From NCBI GenBank assembly GCA_964604565.1, contig CAZRZN010000027.1:1-28684 (forward strand): a DNA stretch of 28,684 nucleotides, read 5' to 3'. The stretch is from CAZRZN01 sp964604565. GTDB lineage: Bacteria > Pseudomonadota > Alphaproteobacteria > Rhodobacterales > Rhodobacteraceae. The notes under the pieces were generated by a model. The model made no database searches, was not told where the DNA came from, and saw only the letters and a program-made list of their open reading frames with translations. Positions 14,808 to 22,520 of the stretch are shown here, in pieces; the stretch's first letter is position 1, and every line of letters begins with the position of its first letter. The position numbers and the translations under genes were made by a program.

Positions 14808-16010
14808 ATGACAAGTCAGAGCCCGACACCAACAATCACGATCAACGTGCTGACCTCCCTCGCGCAGATCGCTCCGGAGGACTGGGATGCGTGTGCCTGT
14901 CCGGAGGCCGCGAATGGCGGGCCACCGTTGGATCCATTTACAACCTACCGGTTCCTGCGCGCGCTCGAAGACAGCAAATCGATTGGACCCGGGACAGGAT
15001 GGGACCCGCGCTACCTAGTGGCACAGGCCGATGAAGAAATCATCGCGGTGTCCCCTGTTTACGGGAAGTCACACAGTCAGGGCGAGTATATCTTTGACCA
15101 TAACTGGGCACATGCGCTGGAGCAGGCTGGCGGACGCTATTATCCGAAACTGCAGGTCGCGGTGCCATTCACACCAGCCACCGGTCGCCGTTTCCTGACG
15201 CGACCGGGCTTTGAAGTCATGGGGATGACCGCCCTTGTGCAGGGGGCGGTCCGCTTGGCCTCCGAAAATTCGCTTTCGTCCCTGCACGTCACCTTCTGCA
15301 CCGAGGCGGAGGCGATTGCGGGCGAGGAAATGGGTCTTTTACGCCGCGCGACACAGCAGTTCCATTGGCAAAACAACGACTACGCGGACTTCGACGCCTT
15401 TCTAGAGTCCCTGAGTTCGCGCAAGCGCAAGAATATTCGCAAGGAACGCGCCAAGGCACAGGACTTTGGCGGAGAGATCGAAACCCTGACGGGGGACCAG
15501 ATCCAGCCGGAACACTGGGAGGCGTTCTGGATATTTTACCAGGATACGGGGGCGCGCAAATGGGGAATGCCTTACCTGACACGCCGCTTCTTTGACCGGG
15601 CACATGCGGTCCTGCGCGATGACATCGCGCTTGTCATGTGCAGACGCAACGGACGCTACGTGGCCGGCGCTTTGAACTTCATCGGCAAGGACGCGCTTTT
15701 CGGCCGCTACTGGGGCTGCACCGAGGACCACCCGTGCCTGCATTTCGAGGCGTGCTATTATCAAGCCATCGACTTTGCCATAGCACATGGCCTCAAGACC
15801 GTGGAGGCCGGCGCCCAAGGCGAACATAAACTGGCACGAGGATATCTGCCACGTCCGACACATTCGCTCCACTGGCTGGCCGATGCGGGCTTTTCCGAGG
15901 CCGTGGCGCGCTACCTTGAGGCTGAACGCCGCGCGGTGGACGAGGATATCGAGATCCTGACCGCCTACGGCCCTTTCCGCAAAGACAGACAAAAGGAGGA
16001 TCAACAATGA
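14808..16010 (+). CDS. COG3146 (DUF482) GNAT/FemAB-like acyltransferase family protein
   Basis: A 400-residue soluble protein of the family often labelled GNAT N-acetyltransferase or peptidoglycan-biosynthesis protein (COG3146). The N-terminal half contains PLDPFTTYRFLRALEDS, the region AVSPVYGKSHSQGEYIFDHN and a tract PKLQVAVPFTPATGRRFL. The C-terminal half contains the FemAB/GNAT-like SSRKRKNIRKERAKAQ, VAGALNFIGKDALFGRYWG and the family ending EAGAQGEHKLARGYLPRPTHS. Function is unknown; substrate transfer of an amino acid or acetyl group is inferred from the fold. ATG 14808 gives the usual family N-terminus; ATG 14763, overlapping the GDPD gene, is an alternative. The stop overlaps the next gene by four bases (ATGA). 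Confidence 0.85.
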   Translation: MTSQSPTPTITINVLTSLAQIAPEDWDACACPEAANGGPPLDPFTTYRFLRALEDSKSIGPGTGWDPRYLVAQADEEIIAVSPVYGKSHSQGEYIFDHNWAHALEQAGGRYYPKLQVAVPFTPATGRRFLTRPGFEVMGMTALVQGAVRLASENSLSSLHVTFCTEAEAIAGEEMGLLRRATQQFHWQNNDYADFDAFLESLSSRKRKNIRKERAKAQDFGGEIETLTGDQIQPEHWEAFWIFYQDTGARKWGMPYLTRRFFDRAHAVLRDDIALVMCRRNGRYVAGALNFIGKDALFGRYWGCTEDHPCLHFEACYYQAIDFAIAHGLKTVEAGAQGEHKLARGYLPRPTHSLHWLADAGFSEAVARYLEAERRAVDEDIEILTAYGPFRKDRQKEDQQ

Positions 16011-16297
16011 CCGAAAAATTGTCAGACACCGCCCGCACAACCGTGTTGGAGCCGCTTTTCGAAACCGGCTGGTCGATGGTCGAAGGGCGGGATGCGATCC
16101 ACAAGACCTTCGATTTCAAGGATTTCACGGAAGCCTTTTCCTGGATGACACGCGCGGCTCTATGGGCCGAAAAATGGGACCATCATCCGGAATGGTCAAA
16201 TGTCTACAAGACGGTGGAAGTGACGCTTTCCACGCATGATGTGGGTGGCCTGTCATCGCTGGATGCCAAGCTTGCGCGGAAATTCGACAGTCTTTGA
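16007..16297 (+). CDS. phhB: 4a-hydroxytetrahydrobiopterin dehydratase (pterin-4a-carbinolamine dehydratase)
   Basis: A 96-residue PCD/DCoH-fold protein with the active-site motif KWDHHPEWSNVYKTV (H59, H60, P61, W63) and the later THDVGGLSSLDAKLA. The enzyme dehydrates 4a-hydroxytetrahydropterin during recycling of the pterin cofactor of aromatic amino acid hydroxylases. It has the best ribosome binding site in the window (AAAAGGAGGATC, AGGAGG at 15994-15999, seven bases spacing) although its start lies inside the previous gene's stop (ATGA). No phhA (phenylalanine hydroxylase) is nearby. PCD proteins without phhA have been linked to molybdopterin metabolism in other bacteria, which is possible here but unproven. 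Confidence 0.92.
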   Translation: MTEKLSDTARTTVLEPLFETGWSMVEGRDAIHKTFDFKDFTEAFSWMTRAALWAEKWDHHPEWSNVYKTVEVTLSTHDVGGLSSLDAKLARKFDSL

Positions 16298-16330
16298 CTG
16301 ACCTGGGGCGGGGCGCGGCTTTCACTGGGC

Positions 16331-16383
16331 CGAAAATATCCCGGGGTGAATTGGCCGCAGGCCAAGAGGGGCAGCGCCCCTCT
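16331..16383 (-). repeat. Composite dispersed repeat (copy b), two hairpins + ATATTTT, between convergent genes
   Basis: On the plus strand: CGAAAATATCCCGGGGTG, then TTGGCC-GCA-GGCCAA (16351-16365, perfect 6-bp stem), then AGAGGGGC-AGC-GCCCCTCT (16365-16383, perfect 8-bp stem). Read on the minus strand it has the same element order as copy a at 13436. It lacks the GGAGAGAAGAAGC tail. Lying between phhB (+) and the peroxiredoxin (-), it may terminate either transcript; AAAATATT on one side is the nearest thing to a T-run for minus-strand transcription. Confidence 0.75.
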
Positions 16384-16411
16384 CACCCTTTGCTGGGTTA
16401 CGATCGGTTGA

Positions 16412-16900
16412 TCAGATCGCCGCCAGAAGCGCCTCGCCACCAGACACTTCGCAAACGCCCGGATTGTCTTCGACCTGCAACTTGGTCACCTTGCCATCCT
16501 CGACCAACATCGCGTAGCGCTTGGACCGATCGTAAAGGCCGACGGGTGGCGCGGTGAACGCCATGTCAATGCCTTTGGTGAATTCCGCTGACGGATCGCC
16601 GACCATGACGAGGCCCGCGTCTGTCGCACCGGTCGACTCTCCCCAGGCACTCATCACGAAGGGATCGTTCACAGAAAGGCAATAGATGGCGTCGACGCCT
16701 TTTTCCGCGAAAGCGTCTTTGGTGCGCATGAAGCTGGGCACATGGGCTGTTGTGCAGGTTCCCGTGTAGGCGCCGGGAAGACCAAAGATCACCACTTTTC
16801 GGCCCTTTGTCAGTTCGCTCACTTTCACCTGTTCCGGTCCGTCCCCGCCCATGATGGCCAAGGTTGCCTCTGGAAGTATCTCACCTTCGGAAATTGTCAT
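16412..16900 (-). CDS. Peroxiredoxin, Prx5/AhpE-like atypical family
   Basis: A 162-residue thiol peroxidase. The peroxidatic cysteine is C49 in LPGAYTGTCTTAHVPSF, matching the PxxxTxxC motif of Prx5. A second cysteine, C150 in NPGVCEVSGGEALL, is in the place of the Prx5 resolving cysteine; C74 is a third. It reduces H2O2 and organic hydroperoxides using thioredoxin or glutaredoxin. No fused glutaredoxin domain is present. The start ATG has AGGAG upstream. The gene is divergent from the ferredoxin-reductase-type flavoprotein (80-base gap); shared redox roles are possible but not shown. No signal peptide, so cytoplasmic. Confidence 0.93.
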   Translation of the reverse strand: MTISEGEILPEATLAIMGGDGPEQVKVSELTKGRKVVIFGLPGAYTGTCTTAHVPSFMRTKDAFAEKGVDAIYCLSVNDPFVMSAWGESTGATDAGLVMVGDPSAEFTKGIDMAFTAPPVGLYDRSKRYAMLVEDGKVTKLQVEDNPGVCEVSGGEALLAAI

Positions 16901-16980
16901 GTTCTGTCGCTCCTGAATTTGCCTTTGACGCCCTGCGGAAATAAGGCTTTTCGTGGCAAAGGAAAACCGGAGGGCCCGAA

Positions 16981-18189
16981 ATGAGCGATGTTGTGGTGAT
17001 CGGCGCGGGACAGGCAGCCGCCTCGCTCGTCGCGCGGCTGCGCACCAAAGGCCACCAAGGCCGCATCACCCTGATTGGCGAGGAGCCGGTGCCGCCTTAC
17101 CAGCGCCCCCCCCTTTCCAAGGCCTATCTGCTGGGAGAGATGGAGGTCGAACGACTGTATCTGCGCCCAGAGGCCTATTACACCGGTGTGGATATCGACC
17201 TGCACCTTGCCGCATCGGCCACATCCATTGACCGTGAAAGCAAAGAGGTGATCGCCGGGGGCCAGACCATTTCCTACGATCAGTTGGTTCTTTGCACGGG
17301 GTCGATCCCGCGCCGCCTCCCCGCGTCGATCGGCGGCGCACTGGACGGTGTCCACGTGGTCCGCACGCTTGGGGACGTCGATGCGATGGCTGCAGAATGT
17401 ATCAGCGGGAAACGCGTCCTCATCGTCGGCGGTGGCTACATCGGCCTCGAAGCGGCGGCCGTTTGCGCCAAGCTTGGCCTCGACGTGACGCTGGTGGAGG
17501 CGACCGAACGCATTCTCCAACGCGTCGCCGCGCCCGAGACATCCGCCTATTTTCGCACGTTGCACCGGTCGCATGGCGTCGACATTCGGGAAGGCATTGG
17601 CCTGAGACGGCTGATCGGCGATACCCACGTCACTGGCGCCGAACTGGCCGATGGAACGACGGTAGAGACTGATTTTGTCATTGTCGGCGTTGGCATCTCC
17701 CCTGCGACGGACCTGGCCGAAGCCTGCGGGCTGGAGATCGACAACGGCATCAAGGTCGACCGCGCAGGCCGGACCAGCGACCCCAACATCTGGGCAGCGG
17801 GCGATTGCGCCTCGTTCCCGCAGGAGGATGCCCGGCTGCGCCTGGAATCGGTCGGCAACGCCATCGACATGGGCGAACTTGTGGCGGACAACATCATGGG
17901 TGCGGACCGCAGCTATCAGGCCAAACCTTGGTTCTGGTCGGACCAATACCACGTGAAATTGCAGATTGCCGGGTTGAACCACGGCCACGACAGGATCGTG
18001 GTGCGTGACGGCGGCGATGGCGCGCTTTCGCATTGGTATTACCGCGGGGCGCGTTTGCTGGCAGTGGATGCGATGAACGACAGCCGCGCCTACATGGTTG
18101 GCAAACGCCTGATCGACGCGGGCAAAAGCCCGGATGCCGCGCTCGTTGCCGATCCCGACACAGACCTGAAGACCCTGTTGAAGGCGTGA
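16981..18189 (+). CDS. FAD-dependent NAD(P)H oxidoreductase, ferredoxin/rubredoxin reductase type
   Basis: A 402-residue flavoprotein with an FAD-binding Rossmann motif at the very N-terminus (VVVIGAGQAAASL), the EEPVPPYQRPPLSKAYL region typical of oxygenase-coupled ferredoxin reductases, a second Rossmann motif for NAD(P)H (RVLIVGGGYIGLEAAA, ~142-157), and the FAD-ribityl motif NIWAAGDCASFP. The C-terminal reductase domain (WFWSDQYHVKLQIAG) is of the BphA4/CamA/PdR type. Such enzymes pass electrons from NAD(P)H to a [2Fe-2S] ferredoxin. No ferredoxin, P450 or dioxygenase gene lies nearby, so its partner is unknown. The ATG is preceded by GGAGGG. The end overlaps rsmD by four bases (GTGA). 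Confidence 0.9.
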   Translation: MSDVVVIGAGQAAASLVARLRTKGHQGRITLIGEEPVPPYQRPPLSKAYLLGEMEVERLYLRPEAYYTGVDIDLHLAASATSIDRESKEVIAGGQTISYDQLVLCTGSIPRRLPASIGGALDGVHVVRTLGDVDAMAAECISGKRVLIVGGGYIGLEAAAVCAKLGLDVTLVEATERILQRVAAPETSAYFRTLHRSHGVDIREGIGLRRLIGDTHVTGAELADGTTVETDFVIVGVGISPATDLAEACGLEIDNGIKVDRAGRTSDPNIWAAGDCASFPQEDARLRLESVGNAIDMGELVADNIMGADRSYQAKPWFWSDQYHVKLQIAGLNHGHDRIVVRDGGDGALSHWYYRGARLLAVDAMNDSRAYMVGKRLIDAGKSPDAALVADPDTDLKTLLKA

Positions 18190-18743
18190 GGATCATCGCG
18201 GGCGCATTTCGCGGCCACCGGCTGACCGCCGTCGGCAAGGGGGACACAGGCGCGCATCTGCGCCCCACGACCGACCGCGTGCGCGAAAGCCTGTTCAATG
18301 TTCTGGCGGGCGGACGCTTCGGTGATCCTTTCGACGGGTCTTGCGTTCTGGACCTGTTTGCCGGAACCGGCGCGCTGGGGCTGGAGTCGTTGTCGCGGGG
18401 CGCGACCCATGTCACCTTTGTCGATGACGGGCGCGTGGCCGGGCGGCTGATCCGCGAAAACCTCAAGCTGTTGGATTGCAACGACCAAGCCCGGCTGCTG
18501 ACCCGGGACGCGACACGCCTTCCCGCATGTGACACCCCCTGCGACCTGATCTTCCTCGACCCGCCCTACAGCAAGGATTTGGGCGCGCGGGCACTGGCCT
18601 CGGCAAGGGCGGGCGGCTGGGTGGCTCCCGACGCGCTCGTGGTCTGGGAAGAAGCTGCCGCACAGGACCCACCCGAAGGTTTCACGCGCGAAGAGGCCCG
18701 CCGTTACGGCGACAGCTGGATCACGATCCTGCGCGCAGACTGA
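18186..18743 (+). CDS. rsmD: 16S rRNA (guanine(966)-N(2))-methyltransferase RsmD
   Basis: A 185-residue SAM-dependent methyltransferase starting at GTG 18186, which gives the family N-terminus MRIIAGAFRGHRL and overlaps the upstream stop as GTGA. Motif I is VLDLFAGTGALGLESLSRGA (54-73), and the catalytic motif IV is LDPPY (124-128). TTDRVRESLFNVL (residues 28-40) is the conserved RsmD substrate region. It methylates G966 of 16S rRNA. An in-frame ATG at 18033 would extend it 51 codons into the previous gene and is rejected. The pairing with the flavoprotein appears to be operonic convenience. Confidence 0.94.
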   Translation: MRIIAGAFRGHRLTAVGKGDTGAHLRPTTDRVRESLFNVLAGGRFGDPFDGSCVLDLFAGTGALGLESLSRGATHVTFVDDGRVAGRLIRENLKLLDCNDQARLLTRDATRLPACDTPCDLIFLDPPYSKDLGARALASARAGGWVAPDALVVWEEAAAQDPPEGFTREEARRYGDSWITILRAD

Positions 18744-19113
18744 CCGGGCTACTGCAACAGCCGCCCTGACCTGTCAATTTCCTGCCGATCGCACCCAAGG
18801 AACGGTCGATCGAACAACGCTCGATGCCGCCTTCGGAGCAAGATGAACGTCTCTCGCAAAGCACTTGGCACGTGACGCAAGGGTAAGGCCAGTTCGCCGG
18901 CCCGAGCGCCTTCGAACCAGCCATGCGATTGATCGAGAGACACCGCACAGACTGTGTCGACGGTCAAAGTTCACCGCTGAGGAGCAAGGGTTTTTGAGGC
19001 GCTGCCAATGCCGGGCATCGCGTTTCAGCCTGTTCGGACCGACTATTGCACTGGCACATTTGCCCATGACTGATATCGTCCCATTCAAATGCATGCATGA
19101 CTGGGAGGTAGAC
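18744..19113. other. 370-base gap upstream of the metallo-hydrolase gene, no supported gene
   Basis: Short open frames on both strands (for example 18774-19121 and 18749-18967 on the minus strand) have Arg/Ser/Cys-rich translations, no family resemblance and no Shine-Dalgarno. The right end must contain the promoter and leader for the gene at 19114, including GGGAGGT at 19103-19109. A TGCATGCA palindrome (AATGCATGCATGA) sits about 25 bases before that start. The left part could be decayed coding sequence. Confidence 0.45.
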
Positions 19114-20094
19114 ATGTCCATCTTTCACCCCTCGCGCCGCGAGATCCTGAGCCTTGCCGCCGTCGCACCCGCGCTGGCCCTGCCCGCGTTGAGCGCGTCA
19201 CCGGTCCGGGCACAGGTCCTCGGCGCACCCGCCGCCGCCAATCCAGCCCATTTCCGTTTCCAACTGGGGGAGGCGATCCTCACTGTCGTTTCCGACGGAC
19301 ATCTGGAAATCCCCGCTGACGGGCTTGGCGTGAACGCCGATCCAGATGAGGTCGCCGCCTTTCTGGAAAGCTATTTCCTGTCGACCGATGTAAATTATTC
19401 GCACACAAATCATCTGCTGATCGAGTTGGGGGAGGCAAAGGTTCTGGTCGACGTGGGCTCCGGCAACCGCTTCATGCCCACCGCAGGACGCCTGATGGCG
19501 AATCTGGAGGCTGCCGGCATTTCCCCGGACGAGATAACCCATGTGGTCATCACGCACGCACATCCCGATCATATCTGGGGCATCCGCGACGATTTCGACG
19601 AGGCGATCCTGCCGAATGCAGCTTATTTCATCGGTCGGGCCGAGCATGATTTCTGGCTACAGGATGGTCTTGCCACAAGCGTGCCGACCGACATGCAGCA
19701 ATTCGTCGTAGGTGCGGTCAACTCCCTCAACGTGGAAGGAGCGGAATGGACGCTTGTGGCAGATGAGACGGAAATCGCGCCCGGTATCCGGGTGATCGAC
19801 ACACCGGGCCACACGACGGGCCATATGTCCGTGGTGATCGAATCCGCAGGCCAGCAGCTGATCGCCTTGGGCGACAGCATGAACCACGCTTGGATGAGCA
19901 CGGCAAGGCCGGACTGGGTCAGCAACTTTGACATGGATGCGGCACAGACCGTGGCGACGCGCCGCCGCTTGCTGGACATGGCAGCGACAGACCGTATGGC
20001 CGTGCTTGGCTATCACTTCCCCTTTCCCGGCGTCGGCCACATTGCGCGCGATGCAGAGGCCTATCGCTTTGTCCCGGCTCTGTGGCAATGGTGA
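19114..20094 (+). CDS. Tat-exported metallo-beta-lactamase-fold hydrolase
   Basis: A 326-residue protein with a twin-arginine-type signal (SRREILSLAAVAPALALPAL, cleavage near VRA-Q at ~33). The metallo-beta-lactamase motif is H148-x-H150-x-D152-H153 in VVITHAHPDHIWGI. Later ligands are in DTPGHTTGHMSVVI and LGDSMNH, and a final histidine in VLGYHFPFPGVGH. Two zinc ions are expected. Members with this layout include quorum-quenching lactonases and many uncharacterised hydrolases, so the substrate is open. ATG 19114 has GGGAGGT six bases upstream; a much longer frame from 18865 adds an unrelated leader. Two stem-loops follow the stop. Tat export fits a protein folded with metal before secretion. 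Confidence 0.88.
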   Translation: MSIFHPSRREILSLAAVAPALALPALSASPVRAQVLGAPAAANPAHFRFQLGEAILTVVSDGHLEIPADGLGVNADPDEVAAFLESYFLSTDVNYSHTNHLLIELGEAKVLVDVGSGNRFMPTAGRLMANLEAAGISPDEITHVVITHAHPDHIWGIRDDFDEAILPNAAYFIGRAEHDFWLQDGLATSVPTDMQQFVVGAVNSLNVEGAEWTLVADETEIAPGIRVIDTPGHTTGHMSVVIESAGQQLIALGDSMNHAWMSTARPDWVSNFDMDAAQTVATRRRLLDMAATDRMAVLGYHFPFPGVGHIARDAEAYRFVPALWQW

Positions 20095-20101
20095 AGGGAT
20101 G

Positions 20102-20172
20102 GGTCCGGCGGCACGTCCCACCGGACCGCCATCTGCATGGGGCATAGGCGAGATGTGGGTGTAGAAACCCAC
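20102..20172 (+). terminator. Two stem-loops after the metallo-hydrolase gene
   Basis: GGTCCGG (20102-20108) pairs with CCGGACC (20121-20127) across a 12-base loop. GTGGGT (20155-20160) pairs with ACCCAC (20167-20172) across a six-base loop, followed by CTTTG. Neither has a proper T-run. They could mark the 3' end of the transcript, or end transcription arriving from the convergent MFS gene. Confidence 0.35.
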
Positions 20173-20273
20173 CTTTGACCTTCGCCATCGCGACGGGCCA
20201 ATGCTCCGACAACGCCAGCCCTGAAAGGACAGTGCGCATTCAGCGTTGAAGCGGGTCGCCCCAACCTAGCTGA

Positions 20274-21485
20274 TCACTCGGCAGGTCGGCGCCTGGCCGC
20301 ACGCTGCGACAGCAACAGGACACCCAGAGCAGCCAGCGCCACGAGGGCCGCCGACGGCCCGAGGGAAACCAGCCCGGCAGAGCCGACCGCCAGACTGCCG
20401 AATGCGGAGCCCAGCGCGATCCCCACATAGATCGACGCCGCGTGGAGCGACATCAGCACCGGCGCCAGCGGCGGCGCCAATTGCACCAGCCGGACTTGTT
20501 GCGAGGGTGAAAAGCTCCACCCGACAAGGGACCAGAAGAAAACGAAACCCAACAGGACAGCGCCCGGCAGTGGCAGCAAGGAAAAGCATGGCACGGTCAG
20601 TATTTGCGCGACGCAGATCAGAACAAGGCTCCGTCCAGATCCCAGCCGATCCGCCATCCACCCCCCGATCAAGTTACCTGTCGGCGCGCCAAGCCCGAAC
20701 AAAAGCAACGCAAGGCTGACGCCCTCCCGTCCATATCCCATGGTCTGCGACAGCAGCGCCGGGAGATAGGTGAAAACGACGTAGATCGACGCAAGAAAAA
20801 GCACCGTGAATGCGACCGTGATCAACGCGACGCCATCACGCAAGACACGTAGCAAGTCTTGCAACGAGACGGGCGAAAACCGCAAGCCGGCCGGGACGCG
20901 CGTCCAGACCAGCACCATGCACGCTATGGAGATCAGAACGACAAACCAGAACACACTCCGCCAGCCGAATGTATAGGCCAGCCAGCTGCCCATCGGCACA
21001 CCCGCGACCTGAGACAGCGTCAGCCCCAGAAAAACGAAAGACAGGGCGCGTCCGCGCTGTTCCGGTGGCGCCAGCGCGGCGGCGATCGCCATCGCCACCG
21101 GCGAGACCAGTCCGGCCCCGGCCGCTGCCACAACGCGGGACGGGTAGATGACCCCCATCCCCGGCGCGAGTGCGGAAACCGCCGTGGCCAGCGCGAACAC
21201 CCCGAGGCCAAGGGTCAGAACCCGCCGCCGCCCGACGCGACCCGTCAGCGCAACCAGAACAGGCGAACTGATTGCATAGCTGATGGCATAGACTGTCAGA
21301 AGCCCTGCGACCGATGTGACCGGCACATCCAGTTCTTTCGCCATCGGCTCCAGCATGCCGACAAGGGAAAACGCCCCCATACCGATCACGAAATTGCAGA
21401 TCGACAGGATTACATAGATGCCACGTGGAACAGAGGCGACGCCGGGACACGCGGCTGTCCCGCGCTGCGCGCCAGCCCCGGTCAA
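20274..21485 (-). CDS. Major facilitator superfamily transporter (drug:H+ antiporter-1 type)
   Basis: A ~403-residue membrane protein with about twelve hydrophobic segments. Visible MFS landmarks are the loop 2-3 motif ALTGRVGRRRVL (motif A variant), PSRVVAAAGAGLVSPVAMAI in helix 4, FVFLGLTLSQVAGVPMGSWLAYTFGWRSVF with a motif C-like GVPMG region, and GNLIGGWMADRLGSG in the second half (again motif A-like). This matches the arabinose-efflux/DHA1 group; the substrate is unknown. The start is uncertain: TTG at 21485 overlaps the map stop as TTGA and leaves a short leader before the first helix (GIYVILSICNFVIGMG). A frame extending into map is open but not credible. Probably co-transcribed with map. 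Confidence 0.82.
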   Translation of the reverse strand: MTGAGAQRGTAACPGVASVPRGIYVILSICNFVIGMGAFSLVGMLEPMAKELDVPVTSVAGLLTVYAISYAISSPVLVALTGRVGRRRVLTLGLGVFALATAVSALAPGMGVIYPSRVVAAAGAGLVSPVAMAIAAALAPPEQRGRALSFVFLGLTLSQVAGVPMGSWLAYTFGWRSVFWFVVLISIACMVLVWTRVPAGLRFSPVSLQDLLRVLRDGVALITVAFTVLFLASIYVVFTYLPALLSQTMGYGREGVSLALLLFGLGAPTGNLIGGWMADRLGSGRSLVLICVAQILTVPCFSLLPLPGAVLLGFVFFWSLVGWSFSPSQQVRLVQLAPPLAPVLMSLHAASIYVGIALGSAFGSLAVGSAGLVSLGPSAALVALAALGVLLLSQRAARRRPAE

Positions 21486-22315
21486 TAGGTCGGGTGAAAC
21501 AGGCCCGCAGGCGAGGGCGTGAATATCTCCACCCCGTCGGCGGTCACGCCCACCGAATGCTCGAACTGTGCTGACAAGGACTTGTCCCGGGTGACGGCGG
21601 TCCACTCATCGGCCAGAACCTTGGTTTCGGGACGACCCAGATTGACCATAGGTTCGATGGTAAAGAACATGCCCTCTTCAAGCACGGGACCTGTCCCGGG
21701 GCGCCCGTAGTGCAGGACATTGGGCGGTGCGTGGAATACCTGACCAAGTCCGTGACCGCAAAAATCGCGAACCACCGACATGCGGTTGGCCTCGACGAAC
21801 GTCTGGATCGCATGCCCGATGTCGCCAAAGGTATTGCCGGGGCGGACAGCTTCGATCCCCTTCATCAGCGAATCATGCGTGACGTCGATCAGTCTTTCGG
21901 ATTTGCGCGCCAGACGGCCCGCCACATACATCCGTGACGTGTCGCCGAACCAGCCATCAACGATCACGGTGACGTCGATGTTCAGGATATCGCCATCCTT
22001 GAGCTTCTTGTCACCGGGGATCCCGTGGCACACCACATGGTTCATGCTGATGCAACTGGCGTGCTGATAGCCCTTGTAGCCGATTGTGGCAGAGGTTGCC
22101 CCCGCCTCTGTCACGCGGCGCTGTATGAATGCGTCGATTTCACCCGTCGTCTGGCCGACAAAGATCATCGGCGCAACATCGTCCAGAATTTGCGCCGCGA
22201 GACGTCCGGCCACGCGCATGCCCTCGAAGTCGTCAGGGTCATGGATGCGAATCCCGTCGCGGGTCAGTCTTTGGCTTGCCTTGTCTTTCAATGGTCTTCC
22301 CCGAACTTTGGGCAC
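21482..22315 (-). CDS. map: Type I methionine aminopeptidase
   Basis: A 277-residue cytosolic enzyme removing the initiator methionine from nascent proteins. All five metal ligands are present: D114 (NIDVTVI), D125 (FGDTSRM), H188 (GHGLG), E221 (TIEPMV) and E252 (QFEHSV). The spacing equals E. coli MAP with an offset of 17 residues. The substrate histidine is in YQHASCISMNHVV. GTG 22315 is the best start; it adds a basic leader (MPKVRGRPLKDKASQR) before the conserved DGIRIHDPDDFEGM. AGGTGG stands about nine bases upstream. The stop overlaps the probable start of the MFS gene. Confidence 0.95.
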   Translation of the reverse strand: MPKVRGRPLKDKASQRLTRDGIRIHDPDDFEGMRVAGRLAAQILDDVAPMIFVGQTTGEIDAFIQRRVTEAGATSATIGYKGYQHASCISMNHVVCHGIPGDKKLKDGDILNIDVTVIVDGWFGDTSRMYVAGRLARKSERLIDVTHDSLMKGIEAVRPGNTFGDIGHAIQTFVEANRMSVVRDFCGHGLGQVFHAPPNVLHYGRPGTGPVLEEGMFFTIEPMVNLGRPETKVLADEWTAVTRDKSLSAQFEHSVGVTADGVEIFTPSPAGLFHPTY

Positions 22316-22520
22316 TATCTAGCCACCTCGGAAAGAATTTTCCAGTGGGTGCGGCGGCACGCCCTGTCATTCCAATTCCGGACCGGGCGGGAAAGGACGC
22401 CCCTGCCGTTACACAGGATCGGCAGGGCGGGCGCGATGGCCAATCGTGGAACTCCAACAGATCTTTTCCTTCCTCCTCCGCCAGCGTATCAGCCGGGGCA
22501 CATGCCGGGAGGGATCCAAA

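Noticed and set aside
18744..19113. Possible divergent regulator or transposase remnant upstream of the metallo-hydrolase gene
   Set aside because: No helix-turn-helix, DDE or IS-end pattern could be recognised on either strand.
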